A stretch of 62,206 nucleotides of DNA, taken from Xanthobacteraceae bacterium. GTDB lineage: Bacteria; Pseudomonadota; Alphaproteobacteria; Rhizobiales; Xanthobacteraceae. Positions within the stretch are counted from its first letter, which is position 1; the number at the start of each line of letters is the position of its first letter. The position numbers and the translations under genes were made by a program. The DNA lies in the NCBI GenBank assembly GCA_031291475.1, contig JARLIY010000098.1, positions 1-62,206 on the forward strand, in the 5' to 3' direction. Shown one piece after another: positions 1 through 9,189 of the stretch. The notes under the pieces were generated by a model, which searched no databases, was not told the DNA's origin, and saw only the letters and a program-made list of their open reading frames with translations.

Positions 1-19
1 CGGCCGCAGGCGAGGGAAT

Positions 20-94
20 TGGTGGGCGGTGTAGGGATCGAACCTACGACCTCTCGCGTGTGAAGCGAACGCTCTCCCGCTGAGCTAACCGCCC
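20..94 (-). tRNA. tRNA-Val (anticodon CAC)
   Basis: Read on the minus strand, the sequence folds as a complete cloverleaf. The acceptor GGGCGGT pairs with ACCGCCC, the D stem is GCTC/GAGC, and the anticodon stem TTCGC/GCGAG closes a TTCACAC loop, giving anticodon CAC (valine, GTG codons). The T arm is CCTAC/GTAGG around TTCGATC. The 3' CCA is encoded. It lies at the edge of a low-gene-density region that also contains fragments of other tRNA genes. Confidence 0.96.
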
Positions 95-127
95 TTTAGT
101 GCTGATCGGCGCGGCTTGCGCAGAGAG

Positions 128-150
128 TCCCGTGTGAAGGGAACGCTCTC
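128..150 (-). repeat. tRNA-Val anticodon-arm fragment (tRNA remnant)
   Basis: These 23 bases match the anticodon arm of the neighbouring tRNA-Val (positions 54-76) at 21 of 23 positions. The two differences lie opposite each other in the anticodon stem and are compensatory, so pairing and the CAC loop are kept. No acceptor or T arm is present. That pattern fits a remnant of a second, independently evolved tRNA-Val copy better than random decay. Such partial copies are typical footprints of integrative elements that use tRNA genes. Confidence 0.6.
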
Positions 151-240
151 TGATTGGAGCGACTGTTGCCGCATCGAGCGATGCTCTCAAGGCGCTCGCT
201 TCGGAACATGCTCGCGTTGGGGTTCCTGCCTGAGGCACAT

Positions 241-513
241 TTAACGGAAATCGATGGATCGCAACACCACTGGTCGCTCAGCCTGAGCCTGCTCTTCGAA
301 AAACTTGCGCGACGCTCGCTCCTCAATTACTTCGCGCAGTCGGATAAATTGATCTGCGCGCTGATCTGGCTTCACGTCACGCCTACCGTCAAGATCGTCC
401 ATCGCCGCGGTGCTGATCGCGCACAGAATTACCTTGCCCTGATTGAGCATCGTGAATTCAAAGACCATACGATTGAAGTCGTAACCCTGGACCTCACCTC
501 GCTGAAGCCGCAT
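241..513 (-). CDS. DUF1488-family small protein
   Basis: This 90-residue protein of unknown function has a central block (YDFNRMVFEFTMLNQGKVI, then AISTAAMDDLDGRRD) and ends in VVLRSIDF. I recognise this as the rhizobial DUF1488-like family from memory of the conserved pattern. There is no signal peptide or membrane segment. It is probably cytosolic. It stands alone in the accessory zone between tRNA-Val and the integrase. The start is the first ATG of the frame and could lie a few codons further in. An open frame on the opposite strand over the same bases is judged a shadow. Confidence 0.65.
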   Translation of the reverse strand: MRLQRGEVQGYDFNRMVFEFTMLNQGKVILCAISTAAMDDLDGRRDVKPDQRADQFIRLREVIEERASRKFFEEQAQAERPVVLRSIDFR

Positions 514-1036
514 TGCAATCCTCGATGCTGGAAGGTTTCCATTGTGGCACGTCGATAGGTCGATGTCAGTTTAGCTCCATTGAGCAGGCATTAGCTCGGG
601 CGGGCATTTGACTGGTTTGCAATTTTCCCGCCGACAATTGAAGAATTGATGGAAAACTAAATCCGGCTACACGTGTGCTAGGTGGTTGAATATGAAAATT
701 GCTGTTCGTCGCCGTTCTGCTGGTCCTTGAAGGTTGCCAAGGTTCAGGCCGCTTCGAGGCCCCGCAAATTGAGCCATTCGCGGTTGCAAGAGTGGCCACG
801 TTTAATCACTGCCTGTGTTGATTTCCGTAAGGTCACTGGTTACGGCGGTCGACCAATAGATGACCAATGAAACGCCGCAACCAAACGCGAACATTCGTCT
901 CCAAACGTGCACGAAAGTGCCGATTTTTATTGATCATTCCGGTGGGGGTAGCGCGCTCATAACCGCTTGGTCGGAGGTTGTGCGCTCTCGCGGTCACAAT
1001 CTTCTCGAGCGCGGGACTCACGTTTGAACAAAGATG
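514..1036. other. Gene-free stretch
   Basis: No convincing gene is visible in these 523 bases. Short open frames exist on both strands, but their proteins are compositionally odd and match no family I recognise. The stretch is less GC-rich than the core genes downstream, which fits an accessory region. I see no tRNA, clear terminator or repeat. Confidence 0.5.
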
Positions 1037-2446
1037 TCAGTAGTACTGCGTGACGTTCACGTGGTCGCGAAGGTTTTCGGGGCGGTAGGGCTTCATCTCA
1101 TAGAAGTGCTGGACATTACCCGCGACAAACCGATCGTACACCGACGGATGCAATTTCGCGTCACGATCGATCGGACGCAATCCTTTTGTCCACTTGACTA
1201 GCCCACAAAGATATCCTGGCTCGCGAGCGTCGTGCTGAGGCCCGCGAGCGTCGGGAATTAGCTTTAAAAACCGCCTATCCACTGTGATACCGTTGCCATT
1301 GGGGGTCGCCTCATCGGGCAGATGCTCCGCAGCGCGAACCATCCACTCAAGGGCGATATCGGAAAGCCTCGACTCATTTTCCGCATAGCCTCCGCCGATG
1401 TCCGAGTGCACGCCAGCAAACCAGATTTGATTTAGCCAGTCGGGGTAGCTGTCGGGCCGCGGTGGGCCTTGATTCTTGGTGCTGCCCCACTGCACCCGAG
1501 CAAAATCCGCTCTGTTCTCATCGATAGACATCGCGTGCCGCGCGTACCACACCGCATTATCGAGATGCTTGTCGTAGAATTGCATCTTCGGCGCCGTGAA
1601 ATGCAGCGTTTGAAAGAAGGAGTACCCAGGAAGCCCAACGGCGAATTGCACGTGCGTGATCGCGTACCAGGTACCAGCAATGACAAGCGCTGCTACAAGC
1701 GACCACCCGAATACTGTCAGGAAGGGAAGCGCAAAAAGAAACGATTGCGCATAACTAAACAGAGCGAGCAGGGCAACGACGCCGACGAGAAGCGCTCTGA
1801 ACAACCAGTAACTCCCCAATGCAGCGACCGTGTCGAATACTCCTATAAAGAATGGATTGACGTTCGCCGCTCCATTTGCGTCCGACCCGTATTTATGTCG
1901 AAATTGAAGTGCGAGAGCCTTCCGCTGTTCCACGTACGCCGTGTCTCTCGGGGAGCTCACGTGCTGGTATACTTTTTTGACCGCTTCCTTGGCGATCTTT
2001 CTTGCCGAGCCGGTGTCGCGAAAAAGGGGAGTCTTGCCGTCTGCCATTGTGGTCGGCACGCCGCACAGCGATAGGACGGCAGCTACACAGCGAACGATGT
2101 ATGCGCCGCGGCTGAAGCCGAAGAGGAAGATGTGATCTCCTGGCTGCCACATCTGCAAGATTGCGGCGTAGCAATCTACAATGTTCAGCGTTATGCCGAG
2201 CCCGGTCGCTTGGCTTACAAGATTGTAAGCCCAACGATATGCACGCTCGACACCGAAGACCCCGTTCTCGGGCTCCGAGCCCAAGCCGGGGTCGTAGAAC
2301 GTGAGCTGTTCGCTCGGATTAATGTCCGAGTCTGGGCCACATCGCGTCGCCCGGTAGAGCTTATAGATATTGCTTACGTTCTCGTCCGGTGTCAGGCCGC
2401 CGGCTTGGCCCGTTCCATCGGAAAAGATCAAAATGTTTCTGGACAT
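1037..2446 (-). CDS. DUF2235 (Tle1-like) alpha/beta-hydrolase with membrane segments
   Basis: This 469-residue protein opens with RNILIFSDGTGQ, the signature of the DUF2235 family, and has the nucleophile elbow GFSRGAY at about residues 108-114 (G-x-S-x-G type). In the family this fold supplies phospholipase activity, best known from type VI secretion Tle1 effectors. Many family members are stand-alone proteins with no secretion role. A hydrophobic region at about residues 215-270 should form two or three membrane helices inside the hydrolase, so membrane attachment is likely. A late His near GVHSDIGGGYAE is a candidate for the catalytic triad. No VgrG, PAAR or immunity gene is adjacent, so an effector role is not supported here. 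Confidence 0.85.
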   Translation of the reverse strand: MSRNILIFSDGTGQAGGLTPDENVSNIYKLYRATRCGPDSDINPSEQLTFYDPGLGSEPENGVFGVERAYRWAYNLVSQATGLGITLNIVDCYAAILQMWQPGDHIFLFGFSRGAYIVRCVAAVLSLCGVPTTMADGKTPLFRDTGSARKIAKEAVKKVYQHVSSPRDTAYVEQRKALALQFRHKYGSDANGAANVNPFFIGVFDTVAALGSYWLFRALLVGVVALLALFSYAQSFLFALPFLTVFGWSLVAALVIAGTWYAITHVQFAVGLPGYSFFQTLHFTAPKMQFYDKHLDNAVWYARHAMSIDENRADFARVQWGSTKNQGPPRPDSYPDWLNQIWFAGVHSDIGGGYAENESRLSDIALEWMVRAAEHLPDEATPNGNGITVDRRFLKLIPDARGPQHDAREPGYLCGLVKWTKGLRPIDRDAKLHPSVYDRFVAGNVQHFYEMKPYRPENLRDHVNVTQYY

Positions 2447-2629
2447 GCGATCCTCACGCTGTGCGAAGCTCCAGCCTTTTCGGCGCTAGCGACACCCTGC
2501 CGATCGAACTGCCCCAACTCCTGTCCGAGCGCCACAGGTTCGCCACAGGTTAAGCGGTCTAAATCGCGAACATTCGTTCTCAAACGCGGCAAAAATACCT
2601 GAAAATTCAAGCCGAGACACGTAAGCCGT

Positions 2630-2669
2630 CTCGTTCGGGACGAGGGGGTCGCAGGTTCAAATCCTGCCA
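2630..2669 (+). repeat. 3' fragment of a tRNA-Pro(CGG)-like gene; candidate attachment site
   Basis: The sequence reads CTCG-TTCGGGA-CGAG (an anticodon arm with CGG in the loop), then a variable stretch and a T arm GCAGG-TTCAAAT-CCTGC. That is the 3' half of a proline tRNA. No matching D arm or 5' acceptor precedes it, and the 3' acceptor strand is not recognisable beyond 2669. Isolated 3' tRNA pieces usually mark the attachment site of a past or present integrative element. It sits 63 bases from the end of the integrase gene. Confidence 0.65.
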
Positions 2670-2732
2670 TTTATGGAGGATTAGCGAATGAAACCTTGGC
2701 CCGGGCGGACCTGCGATCGGCCGTGGATCCAC

Positions 2733-3794
2733 TCAGCTGCGAGGTGAGCTTTTCCATCTCCAGTTTTCATACTTATCCGTGCTTTGTCGAATATGCGTAT
2801 ATCGCTTCAAGCTGGTCCAGCTACGGTGGCCTGAAACAGCCGCCACCTGTGGAATTGTCCTACCCATTTCGAATAAGCGTGAAATCCCTTCGTGTCGAAG
2901 ATCATGAAATCGTAGATCTTCGATTCCCAGAATCTTGCATGCACGCGTGAAAGCGGCGCTGATTGCATCGGTCGAGTAGGGGAATATCCGTTCTTCATCG
3001 CGCGGCATCGATTTAACGATCGCGATTGCCTCGGTTGGTAGCTCGCAGTGGACATTATTGCCCTTCTTATCGCCGGGATGCTTCATGTCGCGGACCAGGA
3101 TGCGGTCCTCCTCGAGATCGTCCCAGCGTAACAGCGTGATTTCTTCCTGCCGGCGCGTCGAAAAAATCGCGAATGCGACGATTTTCTGCATCGGTATGGA
3201 GGAGGGGCGGTTCGCTCGAATTCGCCCGAAGTGCTCCATCAGTTGATCGAGTTCCTCGAGAGTTGGTCGCCGGCTGCGTTCGTTTGCTTTTTTGACGAGT
3301 CCGAGTTTTTTTACAACAATGAGGGCGTCGTCGAAGGCCTGTCGTGCTAGGGGGTAGCCCCAAGCTGGTCTTGCCAAGGTGAAGATGTTTGAAAGGCTCG
3401 AAAAATAATTACCGCAGGTTTGTGGTTCGACGGTCTCAGTCAGTTCGCGCGCGAAAGTTACCAGCGTGTTCGGCGTGATTTCACTGCACTTGGTCTCGCC
3501 GAGATCGCTGTTCTTGATCGCCTTGAGGACTTGCGCCCGCGTTCCCGCGATTGGATTTCTCGATTCTTCGATGTAGCGGTCGATTACAGCGCCAAGCGTC
3601 GGATCGTCCTTCTGCGCGAGTCCGTCGGGACTTTTGAGCTCGGCCTCGCGCCTAACCATCCAGGCATTCGCCGCCTGTTTGCGGTCGAAGGTCTGTGCCT
3701 CGCGGTGAACGGTTACACCGTTTTGCTTGATGACGATCTGCGCGGTATAGGCCTTCGAGTCGTCTTTGCGAGTTCGTACAATTATTGTTCCCAT
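2733..3794 (-). CDS. int: Tyrosine recombinase (site-specific integrase), dusA-proximal
   Basis: This 353-residue integrase has an N-terminal arm-binding region, a SAM-like core-binding domain at about 60-165 and a C-terminal catalytic domain. The catalytic set is visible: Arg214 (STRRQEE), His297-x-x-Arg300-His301 (FHDLRHE), His323 (SGHRS) and the nucleophile Tyr332 (LKRYTH). The gene starts 166 bases from the dusA start and reads away from it. This is the arrangement of integrases that insert into the 5' end of dusA, a recognised hotspot in proteobacteria. Direct GGTACGAC repeats directly upstream may be its arm-type sites. The gene looks intact. Which flanking DNA it mobilises cannot be fixed from this window. 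Confidence 0.93.
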   Translation of the reverse strand: MGTIIVRTRKDDSKAYTAQIVIKQNGVTVHREAQTFDRKQAANAWMVRREAELKSPDGLAQKDDPTLGAVIDRYIEESRNPIAGTRAQVLKAIKNSDLGETKCSEITPNTLVTFARELTETVEPQTCGNYFSSLSNIFTLARPAWGYPLARQAFDDALIVVKKLGLVKKANERSRRPTLEELDQLMEHFGRIRANRPSSIPMQKIVAFAIFSTRRQEEITLLRWDDLEEDRILVRDMKHPGDKKGNNVHCELPTEAIAIVKSMPRDEERIFPYSTDAISAAFTRACKILGIEDLRFHDLRHEGISRLFEMGRTIPQVAAVSGHRSWTSLKRYTHIRQSTDKYENWRWKSSPRS

Positions 3795-3795
3795 T

Positions 3796-4000
3796 GGTAC
3801 GACTTTGTTGTTCCAGGAGAGTCGCCGTTGTGAGTTGGTTCAATTCCCGAGAAAACCGGTGGTTTTTGGTACGACATTGCGCGGTCGGTACGAATTTTGT
3901 AGTACCATAGGCGGCAAAACTGGTCAAAATCAGCCGAAAACGGTACGACATCAGCCCTGATGGAAATTAACGAAGTGTCTGATAAAACTGAAAAAGTACC
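3796..4000. repeat. GGTACGAC repeats between integrase and dusA (putative att/arm sites)
   Basis: GGTACGAC occurs at 3796-3803, 3868-3875 and 3942-3949. A near copy lacking the last base (GGTACGA) is at 3887-3893. The inverse core GTACC occurs at 3902-3906 and 3996-4000, the latter inside the first codons of dusA. The stretch is AT-richer than dusA itself. Short direct and inverted repeats beside a tyrosine integrase gene are what arm-type binding sites of an attachment site look like. That role is inferred. The repeats could also bind a regulator of the integrase. Confidence 0.55.
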
Positions 4001-4997
4001 GCTGAGTCGGTCCCGCCGATTTTCAGTCGCTCCGATGATGAACTGGACCGACCGGCACTGCCGGTTCTTCCATCGCCTGCTCACGCGCCGCGCGCTTCTT
4101 TATACCGAGATGCTCACCACTGGCGCGGTGTTGCGCGGCGACCGGGCGCGGCTGTTGCGCAATGACGCCGCCGAACACCCGCTGGCGCTCCAGCTCGGCG
4201 GCTGCGAGCCGCGGGCGCTTGCCGCCTGCGCGCGCATCGGCGCCGATCTCGGCTTCGACGAGATCAATCTCAACATCGGCTGTCCCTCCGATCGCGTGCA
4301 GGAGGGCCGCTTCGGCGCTTGCCTGATGGCGGAGCCGGCGCTCGTTGCCGCGTGTGTCGCGGCGATGAAGGCCGCCGTCGCGATTCCGGTCACCGTCAAA
4401 GGCCGCATCGGCATCGACGAGCAGGATCCGGAAGAATCGCTGGAGACGTTCACGCAAGGCGTGGAACAGGCCGGCGCCGATGCGCTCATCGTGCATGCGC
4501 GCAAGGCTTGGCTGAAGGGGTTATCCCCGAAAGAAAACCGCGACGTTCCGCCGCTCGACTACAGGCGTGTCTATCGGCTTAAAGCCGCGCATCCACGCCT
4601 GCCGATTGTCCTCAACGGTGGCATCGACAGCATCGAGGCCGCGCGCGCGCATCTCGCATACGTCGACGGCGTGATGATGGGGCGCACGACCTATCAGGAG
4701 CCGTGGCGGCTCCTTGCCGTCGATCCGCTGTTCTTTGGCGAGGACGCGCGCTTTGCCTCGGCGAAGGATGCGGCCTCAGCTTTGATCCCGTACATCGAAC
4801 GCGAACTTGCGCAAGGCACGCGGCTTGACGCCGTCACCAGGCACCTGCACGGCCTGTTCCGCGCCATTCCCGGCGCTCGCGCTTTCCGCCGGCATCTCGC
4901 CGGTGCCGCAACCACCGACGCCGGCGCGGAATTTCTGCGCGCGGCATTGGCGCTTGTTGCCGACCCGCCTCGCGAATTGGCCGACGTCGCTGCCTAG
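3960..4997 (+). CDS. dusA: tRNA-dihydrouridine(20/20a) synthase DusA
   Basis: This 345-residue FMN enzyme reduces uridine 20/20a in the D loop of tRNAs. Family signatures are clear: FSVAPMMNWTDRHCRFFHR at the start of the TIM barrel, the catalytic cysteine in NIGCPSDRVQ, VTVKGRIG, and NGGI and MMGRTTY near the flavin phosphate site. Length is normal. The first 20 or so codons are unusually AT-rich compared with the rest. That fits a 5' end that was supplied or rebuilt by an element integrating here through the neighbouring integrase. The reading frame stays intact, as expected for elements that use dusA. Confidence 0.95.
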   Translation: MEINEVSDKTEKVPLSRSRRFSVAPMMNWTDRHCRFFHRLLTRRALLYTEMLTTGAVLRGDRARLLRNDAAEHPLALQLGGCEPRALAACARIGADLGFDEINLNIGCPSDRVQEGRFGACLMAEPALVAACVAAMKAAVAIPVTVKGRIGIDEQDPEESLETFTQGVEQAGADALIVHARKAWLKGLSPKENRDVPPLDYRRVYRLKAAHPRLPIVLNGGIDSIEAARAHLAYVDGVMMGRTTYQEPWRLLAVDPLFFGEDARFASAKDAASALIPYIERELAQGTRLDAVTRHLHGLFRAIPGARAFRRHLAGAATTDAGAEFLRAALALVADPPRELADVAA

Positions 4998-5001
4998 ACG
5001 T

Positions 5002-5727
5002 TTACGGATAACCGTGCAGCAACAGCCGGTCGCCGCGCACTTCCCAGCTTTGCAGCCGGTTGAGGAAAGTCATGCCCAGCAGGCTGGTCTTGAGCTGGCC
5101 CGGCTGCGCCACCAGCGCCTCGATCGAGTGCTCCACCAGGCCGCCGATGGCGATGCGATCGAGCGTGACCGGCGCGGCGCGGGTGCGGCCGTTGGCGGTG
5201 TCGATGTTGGCGGAATAGACCAGCACTTCGAGCGGCAGTCCCGCGGCCTTGGCGTCGTCGCGCGTGAGCACCACCGAGCTGGCGCCGGTATCGAGCACCA
5301 TGGCGACGCGGGCGCCGTTGATCTCCGCCGTCACATCGAAGTCGCCGTTGAAGGCGCGCGCGACCTCCACCGTGCGGCCGTGCGAGACGACGTGGCCGGG
5401 AATGAGCTCCGCGATCACCCGGTCGGCGACGTTGCGCAGCTCGAAACGGTAGGAGTAGCCGATGACCAAAATCAGCGCCAGCACCACCCAAAGCAACGCC
5501 GCCGTCAGCGCCTGCGCGAACCGCTCGCGGAACATGATCAGCACCGCGGCGCCGACAAAGACCAGGAGCGCGATCTTGTAGGCCAACGACCCGAATTGCC
5601 CGATCGACAGCGGCCCGACATTGCCTTCGCCGTGGCGGGCGACGACGATCAGCAGGGCGATGAAGAGGCCCGCCAGCAGAAACCACAACAGGCGTTGGCG
5701 CACCGATGTCACTCCTCTCGCCGCCAT
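5002..5727 (-). CDS. Membrane-anchored retropepsin-like aspartic protease (TIGR02281 type)
   Basis: This 241-residue protein has three hydrophobic helices in its first 100 residues, followed by a periplasmic or cytosolic domain with the retroviral-type aspartic protease signature VLDTGASSVVLT at about 143-154. It fits the TIGR02281 clan AA aspartic protease family seen in alphaproteobacteria. The single D-T-G motif implies it works as a dimer. The substrate is unknown. It converges on dusA, with only 4 bases between the two stop codons. Confidence 0.85.
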   Translation of the reverse strand: MAARGVTSVRQRLLWFLLAGLFIALLIVVARHGEGNVGPLSIGQFGSLAYKIALLVFVGAAVLIMFRERFAQALTAALLWVVLALILVIGYSYRFELRNVADRVIAELIPGHVVSHGRTVEVARAFNGDFDVTAEINGARVAMVLDTGASSVVLTRDDAKAAGLPLEVLVYSANIDTANGRTRAAPVTLDRIAIGGLVEHSIEALVAQPGQLKTSLLGMTFLNRLQSWEVRGDRLLLHGYP

Positions 5728-5781
5728 GATTCGCGCTGTAATGTAAGGAAATTCGCCCGGCGCTTAAACTATTTGCCGAAA

Positions 5782-7380
<1,599 letters not shown>

Positions 7381-7545
7381 TGCAATCCGCGGCTGGCGCT
7401 AATTTGCGTCAAAAGTCGCGCAAATTCCTTAAGACCGGGCTTAAGCCGGCGCGCGATTTCGACTTAAACGCCGGCAATCGCTGGTCTTTCGGCCGCGCGC
7501 GGGCGTGTGCGGGCGATGCGCGAATGGCCGGATAAGCCCGCGCCA

Positions 7546-7859
7546 TCAAGGGGATAGGGCAGGCGGGCGCGCCTCGTCTGGTCGCGCCGCCCCGCGCCAG
7601 GCGGCCACCAGCGGCAAAGGCTCGCGGCGCAGCAGCCATTCCAGATGCGTCGCCGGCGGAACGCGCCGCGGCCCGCCTGCGCGCGCCGCCTCTCGCACGG
7701 CGGCGACACCGACGGCAGGCCGCGCATGAGAAAGCGCGCCGGCCCGCCGTGGCAGCGCCCGTGGCGGCGGCATTGTTTGCCGCGACAGGCGCGCCAGAAG
7801 GCGAACACCTCGCAATAAAACCGCCACGTTGCCGCATGCGCCGCGTTGGCGAGCGCCAA
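7546..7859 (-). pseudogene. Frameshifted small conserved protein (CxxH/C-rich, PPATHLEW motif)
   Basis: Two overlapping minus-strand frames look like halves of one protein. The first gives WRFYCEVFAFWRACRGKQC followed by RRHGRCHGG and RFLMRGLPSV. The second continues with VREAARAGGPRRVPPATHLEW and then LLRREPLPLVAAW. Both match my memory of a small conserved rhizobial family that carries both blocks in one frame. The switch must fall near 7690-7715. I see no ATG in front, and a TTG at 7859 or upstream is possible. It may be a decayed gene or a sequencing error. The function is unknown. Confidence 0.5.
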
Positions 7860-8012
7860 TCCCTCTTCGACGCTGCGCCGCTTGGTGAAATCCTTACTAT
7901 GGCCGGAACACCTCCATCACCGCCGGCTTTCCAATCGTCAAGCTCGGCCATGAAGCTCGTTGCCGACACCCCCACCACCATCCCGCGCTCGCTGCGCGAG
8001 CTACGGATGGTC

Positions 8013-8041
8013 CCTCCTCCCCCGTTTCACGGGGGAGGAGG
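8013..8041. terminator. 13-bp GC-rich hairpin at a gene 3' end
   Basis: A perfect 13-bp stem (CCTCCTCCCCCGT and its complement) with a TTC loop lies 2 bases beyond the stop codon of the dehydrogenase gene at 8044. No T run follows. It could stop transcription or protect the 3' end. It also resembles the CCCTCCCC/GGGGAGGG hairpins found at 9454, 12337 and 21205, so it may belong to that dispersed repeat family. Confidence 0.55.
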
Positions 8042-8043
8042 AT

Positions 8044-8913
8044 TCACCGCTGCAACAGCGCGATCAGGCTCGACGTGTCCCAGCGCTTGCCGCCCATCGC
8101 CTGCACCTGCGAGTAGAATTGATCGACCAGCGCGGTGAGCGGCAGATGCGCGCCGTTGCCGCGCGCCTCGGCGAGGCAGATGGCGAGGTCTTTGCGCATC
8201 CAGTCGACCGCGAAGCCGAAATCGAATTTGCCGGCGGCCATGGTCTTGTAGCGGTTCTCCATCTGCCAGGATTGCGCCGCGCCCTTGGAAATGGTGGCGA
8301 TCAGCTTCTCGATGTCGAGGCCTGATTTTTGCGCGAAGTGCAGTCCTTCGGCGAGCCCTTGCACTATTCCGGCAATGCAAATCTGGTTCACCATCTTGGC
8401 GAGCTGGCCGGAGCCGGACGCGCCCATGAGCGTGCAGGCGCGCGCGTAAGCCGCGATCACCTTTTCCGCCTGCGCGAAGGCGACGGCGTCGCCGCCGCAC
8501 ATCACCGTGAGCACGCCGTTCTCGGCGCCGGCCTGGCCGCCGGAGACCGGCGCATCGATGAAATCAAAGCCGCGCTTGCCGGCCTCGGCGTGGAGCTCGC
8601 GCGCGATCTCGGCGGAGGCGGTGGTGTGATCGACCACGATTGCGCCCTGGCGCGTTCCGGCAAATACGCCGTCGTTGCCGAGCATGACTTCGCGCAAATC
8701 ATGGTCGTTGCCGACGCAGGCCATGACGAAGTCTTGACCGGCGGCGGCCGCCTTCGGCGTCGGCGCGCTTTTGCCGCCATATTGGCCCACCCACTTTTCA
8801 GCTTTCGCCGCGGTGCGGTTGTAAATCGTCACCGCGTGGCCGCCCTTCTTCGCAAGGTGCCCCGCCATCGGGTAGCCCATGACGCCCAAGCCGACAAACG
8901 CCAACTTCGCCAT
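8044..8913 (-). CDS. NAD(P)-dependent 3-hydroxyacid dehydrogenase (HIBADH/GarR family)
   Basis: This 289-residue enzyme has the Rossmann start AFVGLGVMGYPMAGHLAKKG, the second signature DAPVSGGQAGAENG around residue 120 and the catalytic lysine region GSGQLAKMVNQ at about 168. Members of this family oxidise or reduce short beta-hydroxyacids such as 3-hydroxyisobutyrate, tartronate semialdehyde or gamma-hydroxybutyrate. The precise substrate is not decided by these motifs, and no pathway neighbours help. Length is typical. Confidence 0.9.
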   Translation of the reverse strand: MAKLAFVGLGVMGYPMAGHLAKKGGHAVTIYNRTAAKAEKWVGQYGGKSAPTPKAAAAGQDFVMACVGNDHDLREVMLGNDGVFAGTRQGAIVVDHTTASAEIARELHAEAGKRGFDFIDAPVSGGQAGAENGVLTVMCGGDAVAFAQAEKVIAAYARACTLMGASGSGQLAKMVNQICIAGIVQGLAEGLHFAQKSGLDIEKLIATISKGAAQSWQMENRYKTMAAGKFDFGFAVDWMRKDLAICLAEARGNGAHLPLTALVDQFYSQVQAMGGKRWDTSSLIALLQR

Positions 8914-8960
8914 CGCAGCCTCCTTTCATTTCGTCTCGTCATACGCCCATTTCGTTTGGT

Positions 8961-9139
8961 CATACGCGGGCTTGACCCGCGTATCCACTCCCTCTCCCCG
9001 CATGCGGGGTAAGGGTCGGGGTGAGGGTCGGGGTGAGGGGGCCTGACCGCCAAGCTCAGACTCGTGGCAACGCCCCCTCTCCCGGATTGCATCGCTTTGC
9101 TCGCAATCCGACCTCTCCCCGCGCGGCGGGGAGAGGTGA
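8961..9139. repeat. Intergenic palindromic repeat cluster
   Basis: Several small palindromes are packed together. One contains GGGCTTGACCC. Another is CCCCGCATGCGGGG. GTCGGGGTGAG is repeated in tandem. A hairpin GGATTGC/GCAATCC lies at 9083-9110, and CTCTCCCCGCGCGGCGGGGAGAG follows. Such mosaics are typical of REP/RPE-like elements in Bradyrhizobium relatives. The stretch fills the region between the divergent dehydrogenase and mrp genes, so it may also carry their promoters. I cannot point to a clear promoter. Confidence 0.7.
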
Positions 9140-9189
9140 CAAAAACGTAGCCGATTGAGCCCCGTGCCGGGCTGTCCTATGTAGTCCGC

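Noticed and set aside
1037..2446. Type VI secretion effector with immunity gene
   Set aside because: No VgrG, PAAR, chaperone or immunity candidate is next to the DUF2235 gene.
2428..2670. A minus-strand open frame starting MAGFEPATPSSRTRR
   Set aside because: This peptide is the familiar false translation of a tRNA-Pro 3' end, and the DNA here is exactly such a fragment.
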